In this document: positions 35,250 through 44,188 of the stretch, piece after piece
Layout of the letters: each line of letters opens with the position of its first letter
Position numbering within the stretch: position 1 is the stretch's first letter
DNA from: Rothia sp. SD9660Na
GTDB taxonomy: Bacteria > Actinomycetota > Actinomycetes > Actinomycetales > Micrococcaceae
Length of the DNA: 64,000 nucleotides
Assembly: GCF_030064065.1 (NCBI RefSeq)
Contig: NZ_CP125946.1
Span: forward strand, 496,001-560,000
Reading direction: 5' to 3'
Translations under genes and position numbers: made by a program
The notes under the pieces: generated by a model
Told to the model about the DNA's origin: nothing
The model's input: the letters and a program-made list of their open reading frames with translations, nothing else
The model's database searches: none

Positions 35250-35255
35250 CATAAT
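35250..35255 (+). promoter_or_regulatory. -10 box implying a leaderless ABC ATPase transcript
   Basis: CATAAT is followed by 7 bases and ATG 35263. An AGAGG sequence is present but only 2 bases from the ATG. Confidence 0.4.
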
Positions 35256-35262
35256 AGAGGTC

Positions 35263-36321
35263 ATGACCAGCCTCGCCCTTACCATCACCGGCCTGACCAA
35301 GCGGTTTGGTGCGTCCGCTGTGCTTGGCGGTATTGACCTGACCGTGCCCGGTGGCAGCCTGCTCTCCCTGGTGGGGGAGTCGGGGTCGGGCAAGTCCACC
35401 CTGCTACGCATTATTGCCGGGCTGGAACAAGCGGACGCCGGTCGCGTGCTTTTCGGCCACCTGCCGGTAGGCGTTGGGGGAGGCGCCCGCATCAAGGGCT
35501 CGGCCAAGACTCGGCAGGCAGGGGCCGTGCCGGTGGGGTTTGTCTTTCAAAAGCCCGTGCTCTACCCCCACCTGAGCCTGGAAGAGAACATCCTCTTCTC
35601 CCAGCGCCTGCGCGCCCAGGAGCAGCTGGACCGCGACCACTACCTTTCCCTCGTCGACACCCTGGGCCTGGGGGAGCACCTGCGCAAGAGGCCGGCGCAA
35701 CTATCGGGTGGCCAAGCCCAGCGGGCCGGTATCGCCCGGGCCCTGGTACGTAAACCCACGCTGGCTCTCTTCGACGAGCCGCTCTCCAGCGTCGATGAGC
35801 ACCTGAGCGAAGCTATCCGTGCTGACCTGCTGACCCTGCACCGCCAGCTAGGGTTTACAGGTATCTACGTCACCCACAACCCCGACGAGGCCCTGGCCAT
35901 GGGCCAGCAGCTTGCTGTACTAGAGAGCGGACGCCTGGCCCAGGTCGCCACCCCGGGGCAGGTGCTGGCCGCCCCGGCGTCCGCCCATGTCGCCCGCCTG
36001 CTGCACCCGCTCTACAACGAGCTAGAGGTGGAACGGGGTGGGCAAGTAGTTCCGGCCGGTATCTCCGCCCACGGTTTTGAGAGGGCGGACGCCGCTAGCC
36101 CGGGGGCCCTGCCGGTGCGGGTGCTGGGCGTACTCGCCCATACGGCGGGGAGCTGTTTTAGCCTTGAAAGTACCCAGACGGTAGAGTTGCCGCACCCGGA
36201 CGGTGCCGTGAGACTTCCCGCAGGTAGTCCGCTGACTGCGGTGCTGCCAGAAACTCCGGTAGGTACGGAACAGGGTCTCTACCTGAAACTCCGACCAGGT
36301 ACTCTGCATGTATTTAAGTGA
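35263..36321 (+). CDS. Orphan ABC transporter ATPase with C-terminal TOBE-like region
   Basis: The 352-residue protein has Walker A GESGSGKST, the signature LSGGQAQRAGIARAL, Walker B LALFDEPLSS, and a switch histidine in IYVTHNPDEAL. After about residue 245 comes a beta-rich region resembling the TOBE domain of the PotA/MalK/ModC import class. No permease or binding protein is adjacent. Since ModA and ModB 13 kb downstream have no ATPase beside them, it is a candidate partner, but that is inference. ATG 35263 is preferred over the longer frame from 35206. Confidence 0.85.
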   Translation: MTSLALTITGLTKRFGASAVLGGIDLTVPGGSLLSLVGESGSGKSTLLRIIAGLEQADAGRVLFGHLPVGVGGGARIKGSAKTRQAGAVPVGFVFQKPVLYPHLSLEENILFSQRLRAQEQLDRDHYLSLVDTLGLGEHLRKRPAQLSGGQAQRAGIARALVRKPTLALFDEPLSSVDEHLSEAIRADLLTLHRQLGFTGIYVTHNPDEALAMGQQLAVLESGRLAQVATPGQVLAAPASAHVARLLHPLYNELEVERGGQVVPAGISAHGFERADAASPGALPVRVLGVLAHTAGSCFSLESTQTVELPHPDGAVRLPAGSPLTAVLPETPVGTEQGLYLKLRPGTLHVFK

Positions 36322-36348
36322 TTAAGCACCCTTAAACCCAGTTTTAAC

Positions 36349-36378
36349 TTGCCAGGGCCCCGCAAACCGTGGTTAGAT
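36349..36378 (+). promoter_or_regulatory. Candidate promoter of rplJL
   Basis: TTGCCA (36349-36354) and TTAGAT (36373-36378) are spaced by 18 bases, upstream of the L10 leader. Confidence 0.5.
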
Positions 36379-36384
36379 GAAGTA

Positions 36385-36525
36385 ACCAAAGACCGCCGGT
36401 CTGTGCCTTTTAGAGGTACGATAAGGGCTGACCAGCCCACCTGCGTAGGTGCCGATAACAGAATACAAACCAGTTATAGCTGGGCTTGTATTATGCCTCG
36501 ATGCCTGCGCGTCGGGGCATTTTTT
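36385..36525 (+). promoter_or_regulatory. Ribosomal protein L10 leader with attenuator
   Basis: The leader ahead of rplJ contains a hairpin with AATACAA (36462-36468) and TTGTATT (36486-36492). Directly after it is a 12-bp terminator stem (36493-36504 with 36509-36520, two G-T pairs) and a T run. The position and design match L10 leaders, where L10(L12)4 binding lowers expression of its own operon. The exact family match was not computed. Confidence 0.75.
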
Positions 36526-36560
36526 GTTGGCCTGGCGGGATAAGAACTGGAAGGAACACC

Positions 36561-37070
36561 ATGGCAACACAGGATAAGATTGCTGCCGTCTCTGAGATCA
36601 AGGAACTCCTTGAATCCTCAAACGGCGCAATTCTCACCGAGTACCGTGGTCTCACCGTTGCACAGATGAAGGAACTTCGTCGTGCACTGGGTGCTGAGAC
36701 CGAGTACGCCGTGGTAAAGAACACTCTGACCGCTATCGCGGCTAAGGAAGTTGGCATCGACGCATTCGATGGTCAGCTCCACGGCCCCAGCGCAATCGCA
36801 TTCATCAAGGGCGACTTCATTGATGCTGCGAAGGGTCTGCGTGACTTTGCCAAGGCTAACCCCCAGCTGATCGTTAAGAGCGGTTACTTCGAGGGCGAAG
36901 CTCTCGACGAAGCTGGCATCAACAAGTTTGCAAGCCTCGAATCACGCGAGGTACTTCTTGCAAAGGTCGCAGGCGGCGCAAAGGGCGCAATCGCAAAGGT
37001 TGCTCGCACCGTTGACGCTCTGCGTATCAAGCTCGAAGAGCAGGAAGGCGCAGCACCCGAGGCCGAGTAA
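36561..37070 (+). CDS. rplJ: 50S ribosomal protein L10
   Basis: The 169-residue protein has the L10 N terminus (DKIAAVSEIKELLESSNGAILTEYRGLTVAQMKELRRAL) and the C-terminal helix that binds L7/L12 dimers. AAGGAA precedes ATG 36561. rplL follows after 120 bases. Confidence 0.97.
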   Translation: MATQDKIAAVSEIKELLESSNGAILTEYRGLTVAQMKELRRALGAETEYAVVKNTLTAIAAKEVGIDAFDGQLHGPSAIAFIKGDFIDAAKGLRDFAKANPQLIVKSGYFEGEALDEAGINKFASLESREVLLAKVAGGAKGAIAKVARTVDALRIKLEEQEGAAPEAE

Positions 37071-37190
37071 TCGCCTCGTCTCTGCCCACCGCACAGACTT
37101 CGGCCCACTTGCCCGGGCCACCCCACAATTTTCAAGCTCGCAGGCTGAAATACTGAGGCTTGCAACTGAATCAAAGAAGGAGCCAATCTC

Positions 37191-37568
37191 ATGGCTAAGC
37201 TTTCAATCGAAGAACTCATTGAAGCATTCAAGGAACTGTCACTCGTTGAGGTTTCCGAATTCGTTAAGGCATTCGAAGAAGAATTCGACGTAACCGCAGC
37301 TGCTCCCGTTGCTGTTGCTGGTGCTGCCGGTGGCGACGCTGCTGCTGCTGAAGAGCAGTCAGAATTCGACGTTATCCTCGAATCAGCTGGCGACAAGAAG
37401 ATCGGCGTTATTAAGGAAGTTCGTGCCCTCACCTCACTGGGTCTGAAGGAAGCTAAGGACCTCGTTGACGGCGCTCCCAAGCCCGTTCTCGAAGGCGTTT
37501 CCAAGGAAGACGCAGAGAAGGCTAAGGAAGCTCTCGAAGGCGCTGGCGCAACCGTCACCCTCAAGTAA
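37191..37568 (+). CDS. rplL: 50S ribosomal protein L7/L12
   Basis: The 125-residue protein has the dimerising N-terminal domain, an Ala-rich hinge ([18 protein letters not shown]), and the factor-binding C-terminal domain ([42 protein letters not shown]). Codon use is strongly biased, as expected for a highly expressed gene. Confidence 0.98.
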   Translation: MAKLSIEELIEAFKELSLVEVSEFVKAFEEEFDVTAAAPVAVAGAAGGDAAAAEEQSEFDVILESAGDKKIGVIKEVRALTSLGLKEAKDLVDGAPKPVLEGVSKEDAEKAKEALEGAGATVTLK

Positions 37569-37596
37569 GTTTCTTACTTTTCTTATCTTTGGCGCA

Positions 37597-37639
37597 GGGG
37601 CGGCAACCATCACGGGTTGCCGCCCTTGCGGCTTTTTGT
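37597..37639 (+). terminator. Terminator after rplL
   Basis: GGGCGGCAACC pairs with GGTTGCCGCCC and is followed by TTGCGGCTTTTTG. Confidence 0.85.
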
Positions 37640-37686
37640 TTAAGGATGGACGCCGCCCGTTTCTTCCCATACCTGCTGGTTTTAGC

Positions 37687-37692
37687 TAGGCT
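37687..37692 (+). promoter_or_regulatory. -10 box implying a leaderless EEP-family transcript
   Basis: TAGGCT is followed by 6 bases and ATG 37699, with no ribosome binding site. Confidence 0.45.
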
Positions 37693-37698
37693 GGGGTC

Positions 37699-38721
37699 AT
37701 GGGTAAGACTCTGATTCGTGTGCTCTGGTGCCTGCTGTTGGCAGGTTTTCTGACCTGGCTAGCTATCCTCCTAAGGCCGGGCCACCCGGTTACCGCCTGG
37801 CTGACCACCCGCCTGATCATAGCCCAGGCCGTTGCCTTCCCCGCCCTGCTTGCGGTAGCTGGGGCGGGCGTCCTGATAGCGGCCCTGCTGGTCGCCCTGC
37901 GCTTTAGAACCAGCACAATCACCCGCTGCCTCGCCGGGCTGACGGCACTAGCCTGTGCCGCTTCTAGCCTGCTGGCGGTGATTGACCCCTACGGGGCTAT
38001 GCGATATCAGGCACGCGGGGTGCCCGCCATCGGGTGCGTCAATATGCAGATCTACCGGGTCACCACCTATAACGCCCTCGACACCCTCACCGACCAGAGC
38101 CTGGCCCGGCTACTGGCTAATCAACCGGATTTTCTGGTGCTCCCTGAAGTCTCACCTGACACGCCCGCTCTAGCCGGTGGAGTTCCGGGCTACCAGGTCT
38201 TTGCCTCCACCAGCGAGAAGACCCACATTGCTCCCACCCTGACCCTGGTCAGCGACCGGCTGGGCTCCTACACCGCGCAGGAGGTGCCCATGACCTTCGG
38301 AGCCCTTCTGCTGACCCCTGAAAGCCAGGCCAGCGGGCAGCCCCAGCTGCTGGCGGTGCATACCGCCCCGCCCATCCCTATCTACATGCAGCAGTGGCGC
38401 GACGATCTCGCTACGATTGACCGGCTGGCCCGCGATGAGGGGAGCCTCGACCTGATAGCCGGTGACTTTAACGCGACCCTACTGCACGGCAGCTTAGCCA
38501 GCTATGCGGGGGCTGGCTCACAGCTGGATGCGGATGCTGCCCTGGCCACCCACCGGATTGAGGGCACTTGGCCAGTCGGCGGAGTGCTAGGAATGCGGGC
38601 CCCGATCGACTACATCATGGTGATGCAGGGGCCACCGGCTAACAGCGAGGATATAACCTACCAGCAGGTGGGCGATTCTGACCATCTGGCCGTAAGCGCC
38701 ACCACCAGCCTCTGCCGGTAG
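37699..38721 (+). CDS. Membrane-anchored endonuclease/exonuclease/phosphatase (EEP) family protein
   Basis: The 340-residue protein has three N-terminal membrane segments (about 8-30, 36-62 and 72-93), then an extracytoplasmic EEP domain. Domain motifs include TYNALDTL, LVLPEVSPDTPA with the metal-binding Glu, IAGDFNATL with the Asp-x-Asn pair, and SDHLAVSAT at the end. Homologues are phosphodiesterase-fold proteins of uncertain substrate. It is transcribed alone. Confidence 0.85.
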   Translation: MGKTLIRVLWCLLLAGFLTWLAILLRPGHPVTAWLTTRLIIAQAVAFPALLAVAGAGVLIAALLVALRFRTSTITRCLAGLTALACAASSLLAVIDPYGAMRYQARGVPAIGCVNMQIYRVTTYNALDTLTDQSLARLLANQPDFLVLPEVSPDTPALAGGVPGYQVFASTSEKTHIAPTLTLVSDRLGSYTAQEVPMTFGALLLTPESQASGQPQLLAVHTAPPIPIYMQQWRDDLATIDRLARDEGSLDLIAGDFNATLLHGSLASYAGAGSQLDADAALATHRIEGTWPVGGVLGMRAPIDYIMVMQGPPANSEDITYQQVGDSDHLAVSATTSLCR

Positions 38722-38823
38722 AACCTCCGTGGGCTAGCCCCTCTCGCAAACTGGAATATTTGCCGGTCTGCTCTGTACCCCGTAGACCTAAGGCTCCGGG
38801 GAAGGCAGGGGGTAAGCTGGATA

Positions 38824-38839
38824 TGACAAACGATTGACA
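38824..38839. promoter_or_regulatory. LacI-type operator upstream of scrB
   Basis: TGACAAACGATTGACA is a palindrome of form TGNCAANCGNTTGNCA with a central CG, as bound by LacI-family proteins. It starts 5 bases after a TAAGCT -10 box (38813-38818), so it would cover the transcription start. Confidence 0.75.
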
Positions 38840-38873
38840 GACCCCGCTACCGCACCCACCCAAGGAGCCCCGC

Positions 38874-40355
38874 GTGACTAAGCCCGGACGTCCGGACGCC
38901 ACCGAACTACTCGCCGCTACCGAGCAAGCCTATGCCACCTACCATGAGCAGGTCCGCGCCGACCCCGATTACCCGGCCCTGCACCTGGCACCCCCCGTTG
39001 GCCGCCTTAACGACCCCAACGGGCTGATCTACCACGAGGGCACCTACCACGCCTTCTACCAGTACTCCCCGGTCCACCCCACCCGCGCCGTCTTCTGGCG
39101 CTACGCCACCAGCGACGACCTGACCCACTGGCAGGACCGCGGCACCGCCATTGCCCCCACCGACTGGTTCGACAAGAACGGCTGCTACTCGGGCTCCGGC
39201 TTCGTGGGTGAGGACGGCACCTTTGAGTTCTTCTACACTGGTAACGTCAAGGACGCTGAGGGTAACCGGGAGGCCTACCAGGTACTCTTTACCTCCCCTG
39301 ACCAGGGTAAGACCTTCACCAAGCAAGAGGTCTTTATCAACGGCCCCGAAGAGGGTTACACCGCCCACTACCGTGACCCTCACGTAATTGAACGCGGGGG
39401 CACCTTCTACGCCGTCATCGGCGCCCAGCGCGAGGACGAAACCGGGGCTGTGGTGCTCTACTCCTCACCTGATCGCCGCACCTGGACCTTCGACGGGGAG
39501 CTCACCTTCTCAGACCCCGCCCTGGCCAACCTGGGCTACATGTACGAGTGCCCCGGCCTGATTCAGCTGCGCGACGAAGAAAGCGGCGAGCATAGGGACG
39601 TGCTGATTTTCAGCCCCCAGGGTATGGAGGCCGACGGGGAGAAGTACAACAACATCTTCCAGACCGGCTACGTGGTCGGCACCCTCACCGGCACCCAGTT
39701 TGAGGTGACTACCGCCTTCACCGAGCTGGACGCTGGCACCGAGTTCTACGCCCCCCAGTGCTTCCACGGGGTGGGCGAAGACGGCTCCCACGCTGTGCTC
39801 CAGGGCTGGTTCGGTAACGCCGACCAGGATGACCAGCCCTCCTGGGAGAACCACTGGGTGCACATGCAGACCTACCCCCGCCGCCTGACCCTGCGCGCGG
39901 GTCGTGTGTACCAGAACCCCGTGGAACAACTCGATAGCGCCCTGGCACCTGCCCCGGTACCCCCTGGGGCCGAGGGGGAGATTGCGGAACTGGCGGACGC
40001 CCGCGTCTGGCGCCTGCGCGGTGAGGTAGCGGTAGCCGAGCCCGTACAGATTATTGTGGAGGACGCCGCAGGCCAGGCTCTGGCTCTGACCCTGAGTGAG
40101 GACGGAGCCCACTTAGATCGCACCGGTAGCCGTTACACCGTGGGCGGGGCAGAACGCCACCGCACCCTTGAAAAGGCCACCACCCGTACCTTTGACCTGC
40201 TGGTTGATGCCTCCGGTACTGAGCTATTTGTCGATGGGGGAGCTGCCGTCTTCTCATCCCGAACCTACTTCACCGGAGCTAAGCGCACCGTCCGCCTGGT
40301 AGCAGACGAGGCGGCCGTGCTGAGCCTCGAAGCTGCCCGGCTTGTAGAAGACTAG
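38874..40355 (+). CDS. scrB: Sucrose-6-phosphate hydrolase / beta-fructosidase (GH32)
   Basis: The 493-residue enzyme has the GH32 motifs in order: the nucleophile aspartate in GRLNDPNG (about residue 47), the RDP motif in YRDPHV, and the acid/base glutamate in YECPGL. A C-terminal beta-sandwich follows. There is no signal peptide, so it acts inside the cell, where it would split sucrose-6-phosphate from the PTS into glucose-6-phosphate and fructose. The start is GTG 38874 after AAGGAG. Confidence 0.92.
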   Translation: MTKPGRPDATELLAATEQAYATYHEQVRADPDYPALHLAPPVGRLNDPNGLIYHEGTYHAFYQYSPVHPTRAVFWRYATSDDLTHWQDRGTAIAPTDWFDKNGCYSGSGFVGEDGTFEFFYTGNVKDAEGNREAYQVLFTSPDQGKTFTKQEVFINGPEEGYTAHYRDPHVIERGGTFYAVIGAQREDETGAVVLYSSPDRRTWTFDGELTFSDPALANLGYMYECPGLIQLRDEESGEHRDVLIFSPQGMEADGEKYNNIFQTGYVVGTLTGTQFEVTTAFTELDAGTEFYAPQCFHGVGEDGSHAVLQGWFGNADQDDQPSWENHWVHMQTYPRRLTLRAGRVYQNPVEQLDSALAPAPVPPGAEGEIAELADARVWRLRGEVAVAEPVQIIVEDAAGQALALTLSEDGAHLDRTGSRYTVGGAERHRTLEKATTRTFDLLVDASGTELFVDGGAAVFSSRTYFTGAKRTVRLVADEAAVLSLEAARLVED

Positions 40356-40429
40356 GGTAAATGGGGCCGGTGCCTTAGTGCGTGGGGTGAAAAATTTTCC
40401 GTGACCTGGCACCGGCAGGAAACAGTAAG

Positions 40430-40444
40430 ACCTGTCTCACAGGT
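40430..40444. promoter_or_regulatory. Palindrome ahead of the EIIA gene, shared with the lacI promoter
   Basis: ACCTGTCTCACAGGT is a 15-bp palindrome that would overlap the -35 region of a promoter with TAGGCT at 40457-40462. A 13-base core, CCTGTCTMACAGG, recurs at 45251-45263. Confidence 0.55.
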
Positions 40445-40519
40445 TGCCGACGGTGGTAGGCTGGTGGAGACGCCGCACACAGCGGCCCCACCACTCCCAA
40501 CCACTATGAGGTGACAACC

Positions 40520-41086
40520 ATGGCAGGCTTCTTCAAAAAGCTCTTCGGCGGTAGCGACGACACCGCAGCGCAGACTCCCGCTCCCGCAGCTACCCCCGCT
40601 GCAGCACCGTCCGCCGCTGGCGCGTCCGCTCTGACCGCCCACATGAACGGTACCGTTGTTGAGCTTGCCGGCGTGAGTGACCAGATGTTCGCCTCCGGTG
40701 CCCTGGGGCCCGGCGCGGCTATTGAGCCGACTTCTGGCGTAGTGGTAGCTCCTGCAGACGGCGAAGTAACCGTTGCCTTCCCTACCGGTCACGCATTTGG
40801 CATCCGCACCGCTGATGGCCTGGAAATCCTGATTCACGTAGGCTTCGATACCGTGGAACTGGACGGCAAGTTCTTCGAACCCAAGGTGAAGAAGGGCGAT
40901 ACTGTTACCCGCGGTCAGGTGCTGGTGGAGTTCGACCTGGAGCAGGTTAAGACTGCGGGTTACCCCGTGACCACCCCGCTGGTCATTACCAACGCTAAGA
41001 GCGCGGTGGCTGATCTGCAGGTTGCCAACCTGGGCTCTGAGGTAGCTGCCGGTGGTGACTTTATCACCGCCGTCCGCAAGGGCTAA
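40520..41086 (+). CDS. PTS glucose-type EIIA protein (stand-alone)
   Basis: The 188-residue cytosolic protein has a 40-residue Ala/Pro-rich start, then an EIIA-Glc fold. The phospho-accepting histidine is H106 in LIHVGFDTVEL, with the assisting H91 in FPTGHAFG. It is strikingly similar to the C-terminal EIIA domain of the next gene, including [16 protein letters not shown], which suggests duplication. It could donate phosphate to PTS permeases lacking their own EIIA. GAGGTGA precedes ATG 40520. Confidence 0.92.
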   Translation: MAGFFKKLFGGSDDTAAQTPAPAATPAAAPSAAGASALTAHMNGTVVELAGVSDQMFASGALGPGAAIEPTSGVVVAPADGEVTVAFPTGHAFGIRTADGLEILIHVGFDTVELDGKFFEPKVKKGDTVTRGQVLVEFDLEQVKTAGYPVTTPLVITNAKSAVADLQVANLGSEVAAGGDFITAVRKG

Positions 41087-41103
41087 AACAAAGCTTGAGA
41101 TAG

Positions 41104-41170
41104 GGTCGGTGGTCACCTAACGCAGGTGGTCACCGACCTTCTGTAAGGGGCTGTTTTGGCCCCTTTTTTG
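41104..41170 (+). terminator. Two hairpins ending the EIIA transcript
   Basis: An imperfect 15-bp stem (41104-41118 with 41124-41138) is followed by AAGGGGC/GCCCCTT (41145-41151 with 41159-41165) and a T run. Confidence 0.8.
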
Positions 41171-41179
41171 GTGCTAGTA

Positions 41180-41195
41180 TGTCAAACGATTAGCA
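41180..41195. promoter_or_regulatory. LacI-type operator upstream of the sucrose EIIBCA gene
   Basis: TGTCAAACGATTAGCA matches the scrB operator at 13 of 16 positions and keeps the CAAACGATT core. It touches a TAGTAT -10 box (41175-41180), so it would block initiation. Confidence 0.75.
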
Positions 41196-41310
41196 TGTTG
41201 GTTTTTGACAGCTGACACACTCGCGCCGGGCGCTGAACCACATCAGAACCACGATGCTCACCCGTCGTGAACTACGTGAGGGTACCTGGCCCTAACCACA
41301 AGGAGAAGAC

Positions 41311-43320
41311 ATGGATCATAAATCCGTGGCTGAGCGAGTCCTCACCGCCGTTGGCGGCACGGACAACATCGCAGCGGGCGCCCACTGCGCCACCCGCCTG
41401 CGACTGGTGCTCAAAGACATGAACGTCATCAACCAGGCAGCCCTGGATAACGATGAGGACCTCAAGGGTACCTTCAATAACTCCGGCCAGTTCCAGATCA
41501 TCGTGGGCCCCGGCGATGTTGATGAGGTCTACAAGCACATGGCCGCAGCAGGCATGAAGCAGGTCTCTAAAGACGAGCTTAAGAATGTAGCTGCTAACCA
41601 GGGCAACCTTTTCACCCGCTTCATCAAGGTCGTCTCAGAGATCTTCCTGCCGATCATCCCCGTGCTGGTCGGTGCCGGTCTGCTCATGGCACTCAATAAC
41701 GTGCTGACCGCCCCCAAGATTTTCGATCCGGAACGCTCCCTGATCGAAATGTACCCGGCGTGGGAGGGCTTTGCCTCCATTGTCAACCTGCTCTCAGCAG
41801 CAGCCTTCGCCTTCCTGCCCGTACTGGTCGGCTTCACCGCCACTAAGGTTTTTGGTGGTAATCCCTACCTGGGTCTGACCATGGGTGCCGCCATGGTCTT
41901 CCCCTCCCTGGTCAACGGCTACGACGTAGCTAAGGCCTTGCAAGATGGCACCATGACCTACTGGGATGTCTTCGGTATTCAGGTACAGCAGGCTGGCTAC
42001 CAGGGCACCGTGCTACCTATCATCCTGGTCGCCTTTGTGCTGGCTAACATTGAGAAGTTCTTCCACAAGATTCTCAAGGGCGTGATCGACTTTATGTTCA
42101 CCCCCACCCTGACCCTGCTGATTACCGGTTTTGCCACCTTCATGCTGGTTGGCCCGCCCATGTTCAAGCTCGGCACCATGTTTGGTGACGGTATCAACTG
42201 GCTCTACACCACAGCTGGCCCTGTGGGTGGTTTCCTCTTCGGTCTGGTCTACTCACCGATCGTCATTACCGGCCTGCACCAGTCCTTCCCGCCCATCGAA
42301 CTGCAGCTCTTCACCCAGGGCGGCTCCTTTATCTTTGCTATCGCCTCTATGGCAAACGTGGCCCAGGGTGGCGCTGCTCTTGGCGTCTACCTGACCACCA
42401 AGGACAAGAAGATGAAGGGCCTGGCCGGTGCCACCGCTCCCTCGGCCTTCCTGGGTATTACCGAACCCGCCATCTTCGGTGTGAACCTGCGCCTGCGCTG
42501 GCCCTTCTACATTGCCATGGGCGCTGCAGCAGTCGCTTCAACCCTTATCGCACTCTTTGGTGTTAAGGCAATGGCCCCCGGTGCAGCTGGCTTCCTGGGC
42601 TTCCCCTCTATCAGCACCGAAGCAGGTAGCGGTTGGGCTGGCTTCGCCATCGCCATCATTACCTCAGCAGTTCTCTCAACCGTAGCCTCCTTCATCTACG
42701 GTAAGAAGGCCTTTGCCGGTCAGGTTGCCGAAGAAACGGTTGGAGCTACCGCCTCAGCGAAGGCTTCTACTTCAACTGCTGCCTCCGTGGCAGCTGGTTC
42801 AGCAGCTACTGCCGCCGGCGCACCCGCTGTCACCGGCACCGCTGGTTACGAGCTAACCAGCCACCTCACCGGTACAGCCCTGGAGCTGAACCAGGTCTCA
42901 GACCAGATGTTTGCCTCCGGTGCCCTGGGCCCCGGCGCAGCCGTTGAACCCACCGAAGGCAAGCTCTACGCCCCTGCCGATGGCAAGGTCACCGTTGCCT
43001 TCCCCACCGGCCACGCCGTCGGTATGCGCACCGATCAGGGTGTAGAAGTGCTCATGCACATCGGTTTTGACACCGTAGAACTTGAAGGCAAGCACTTCAC
43101 CTCCCACGTCGAAAAGGGCAAGGAGGTCAAGCGCGGCGACCTGCTCGTCGAGTTCGACATGGCCGCCATTAAGGCCGCAGGCTACCCGCTGACCACCCCG
43201 CTGGTTATCACCAACGCCAAGAAGTCCATCGAATCAGCTGTCCTGGCCGTGGCCCCCGGCGCCACTGTAACCGCAGCCGATGAACTCATCGCTGTAGAGG
43301 CTAAGGCCGCAACAGCCTAA
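41311..43320 (+). CDS. scrA: PTS sucrose/beta-glucoside-type EIIBCA permease
   Basis: The 669-residue protein has EIIB (phospho-cysteine C26 in [14 protein letters not shown]), a ten-segment EIIC membrane domain (about 100-470), and a C-terminal EIIA with histidine in [12 protein letters not shown]. It imports and phosphorylates a sugar. Sucrose is inferred from scrB and the shared operator; trehalose or a beta-glucoside is possible. An Ala-rich linker joins EIIC and EIIA. AAGGAG precedes the ATG. Confidence 0.9.
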   Translation: MDHKSVAERVLTAVGGTDNIAAGAHCATRLRLVLKDMNVINQAALDNDEDLKGTFNNSGQFQIIVGPGDVDEVYKHMAAAGMKQVSKDELKNVAANQGNLFTRFIKVVSEIFLPIIPVLVGAGLLMALNNVLTAPKIFDPERSLIEMYPAWEGFASIVNLLSAAAFAFLPVLVGFTATKVFGGNPYLGLTMGAAMVFPSLVNGYDVAKALQDGTMTYWDVFGIQVQQAGYQGTVLPIILVAFVLANIEKFFHKILKGVIDFMFTPTLTLLITGFATFMLVGPPMFKLGTMFGDGINWLYTTAGPVGGFLFGLVYSPIVITGLHQSFPPIELQLFTQGGSFIFAIASMANVAQGGAALGVYLTTKDKKMKGLAGATAPSAFLGITEPAIFGVNLRLRWPFYIAMGAAAVASTLIALFGVKAMAPGAAGFLGFPSISTEAGSGWAGFAIAIITSAVLSTVASFIYGKKAFAGQVAEETVGATASAKASTSTAASVAAGSAATAAGAPAVTGTAGYELTSHLTGTALELNQVSDQMFASGALGPGAAVEPTEGKLYAPADGKVTVAFPTGHAVGMRTDQGVEVLMHIGFDTVELEGKHFTSHVEKGKEVKRGDLLVEFDMAAIKAAGYPLTTPLVITNAKKSIESAVLAVAPGATVTAADELIAVEAKAATA

Positions 43321-43340
43321 AGCCTCTACTCGCGCCCTCT

Positions 43341-43389
43341 GCCCCGGCGGCGTCCTGCTCACCACAGGCGCCGCCGGGGCTCCTTTCTT
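43341..43389 (+). terminator. Terminator after scrA
   Basis: A 12-bp stem (43341-43352 with 43369-43380) is followed by TCCTTTCTT. Confidence 0.8.
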
Positions 43390-43454
43390 AACCGCTTCGC
43401 GGGGTAAAGTCAGCTACTCTTGGAACTGCCACCTTCTGTACGAGAGGATCCCCC

Positions 43455-44099
43455 GTGGACACAAAAACCTACGACTTCACCGTGCGTGAAGCGACCGAAG
43501 CTGACTACCCCGGCGTCATCGAGGCGCTGACTAACGCCTTTGAGCACGACCCGGTCATGAACAAGGCCATGGGCGGGGACGGCCGCACAGAGACCGTCCG
43601 TGGCCTTTTTGAGTTCCAGCTGCGTACCACCTACGCCCCGAAGGGCACCATCGATATTGCCGCCACCGCCGACGGTAAGGTGCTGGGCGCTGCCCTCTGG
43701 CTCTCACCCGAGGCCCAAAAGGGTAACCTGCTCGCCGATATTAGAGCGCTGCCAGACTACTACCGGGTACTGGGCAGGGGGCTGGCCCGCGCCACCATCA
43801 CCGAGCTGCGCCTGCTAGCGGCCCGCCCCAAATTCGACCACTGGTACCTCTACACCATCGGGGTGCACGAGGACGCCCGCGGGCACGGCATCGGTTCCCA
43901 CCTGCTCGATTACCGCCGTGAACGTCTGGGCGAGATGCCCGCCTACCTAGAGGCCTCCACCTACCGGTCAGCCTCCCTCTACGCCCGTCACGGGTTTGTT
44001 GAGCTCTTCCGCTTCAAGGGCGGCAAGCCCGCCCTGGGGATGCTGCACCCGGCACCGGTGAGCCAGGTGTCGCTTCACGACCACCATAGAAGCAATTAA
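43455..44099 (+). CDS. GNAT-family N-acetyltransferase
   Basis: The 214-residue protein has one GNAT domain, with the acetyl-CoA loop in IGVHEDARGHGIGSHLLDYRRERLG and the C-terminal YLEASTYRSASLYARHGFVEL. The substrate is not known. The start is GTG 43455, with GAGAGGA upstream. It sits between scrA and the convergent regulator gene but need not belong to the sucrose system. Confidence 0.85.
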   Translation: MDTKTYDFTVREATEADYPGVIEALTNAFEHDPVMNKAMGGDGRTETVRGLFEFQLRTTYAPKGTIDIAATADGKVLGAALWLSPEAQKGNLLADIRALPDYYRVLGRGLARATITELRLLAARPKFDHWYLYTIGVHEDARGHGIGSHLLDYRRERLGEMPAYLEASTYRSASLYARHGFVELFRFKGGKPALGMLHPAPVSQVSLHDHHRSN

Positions 44100-44188
44100 T
44101 ATTCTTTTTTCTCTGCTTCGGGGGCGCTCATGAGTGCGCTATGTGTCAAAGAATAGAGATCATTGAGAGGTAGGGCAAGGGCGTTAGC

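Noticed and set aside
39510..40112. Minus-strand 200-codon frame opposite scrB
   Set aside because: Shadow frame with no family resemblance.
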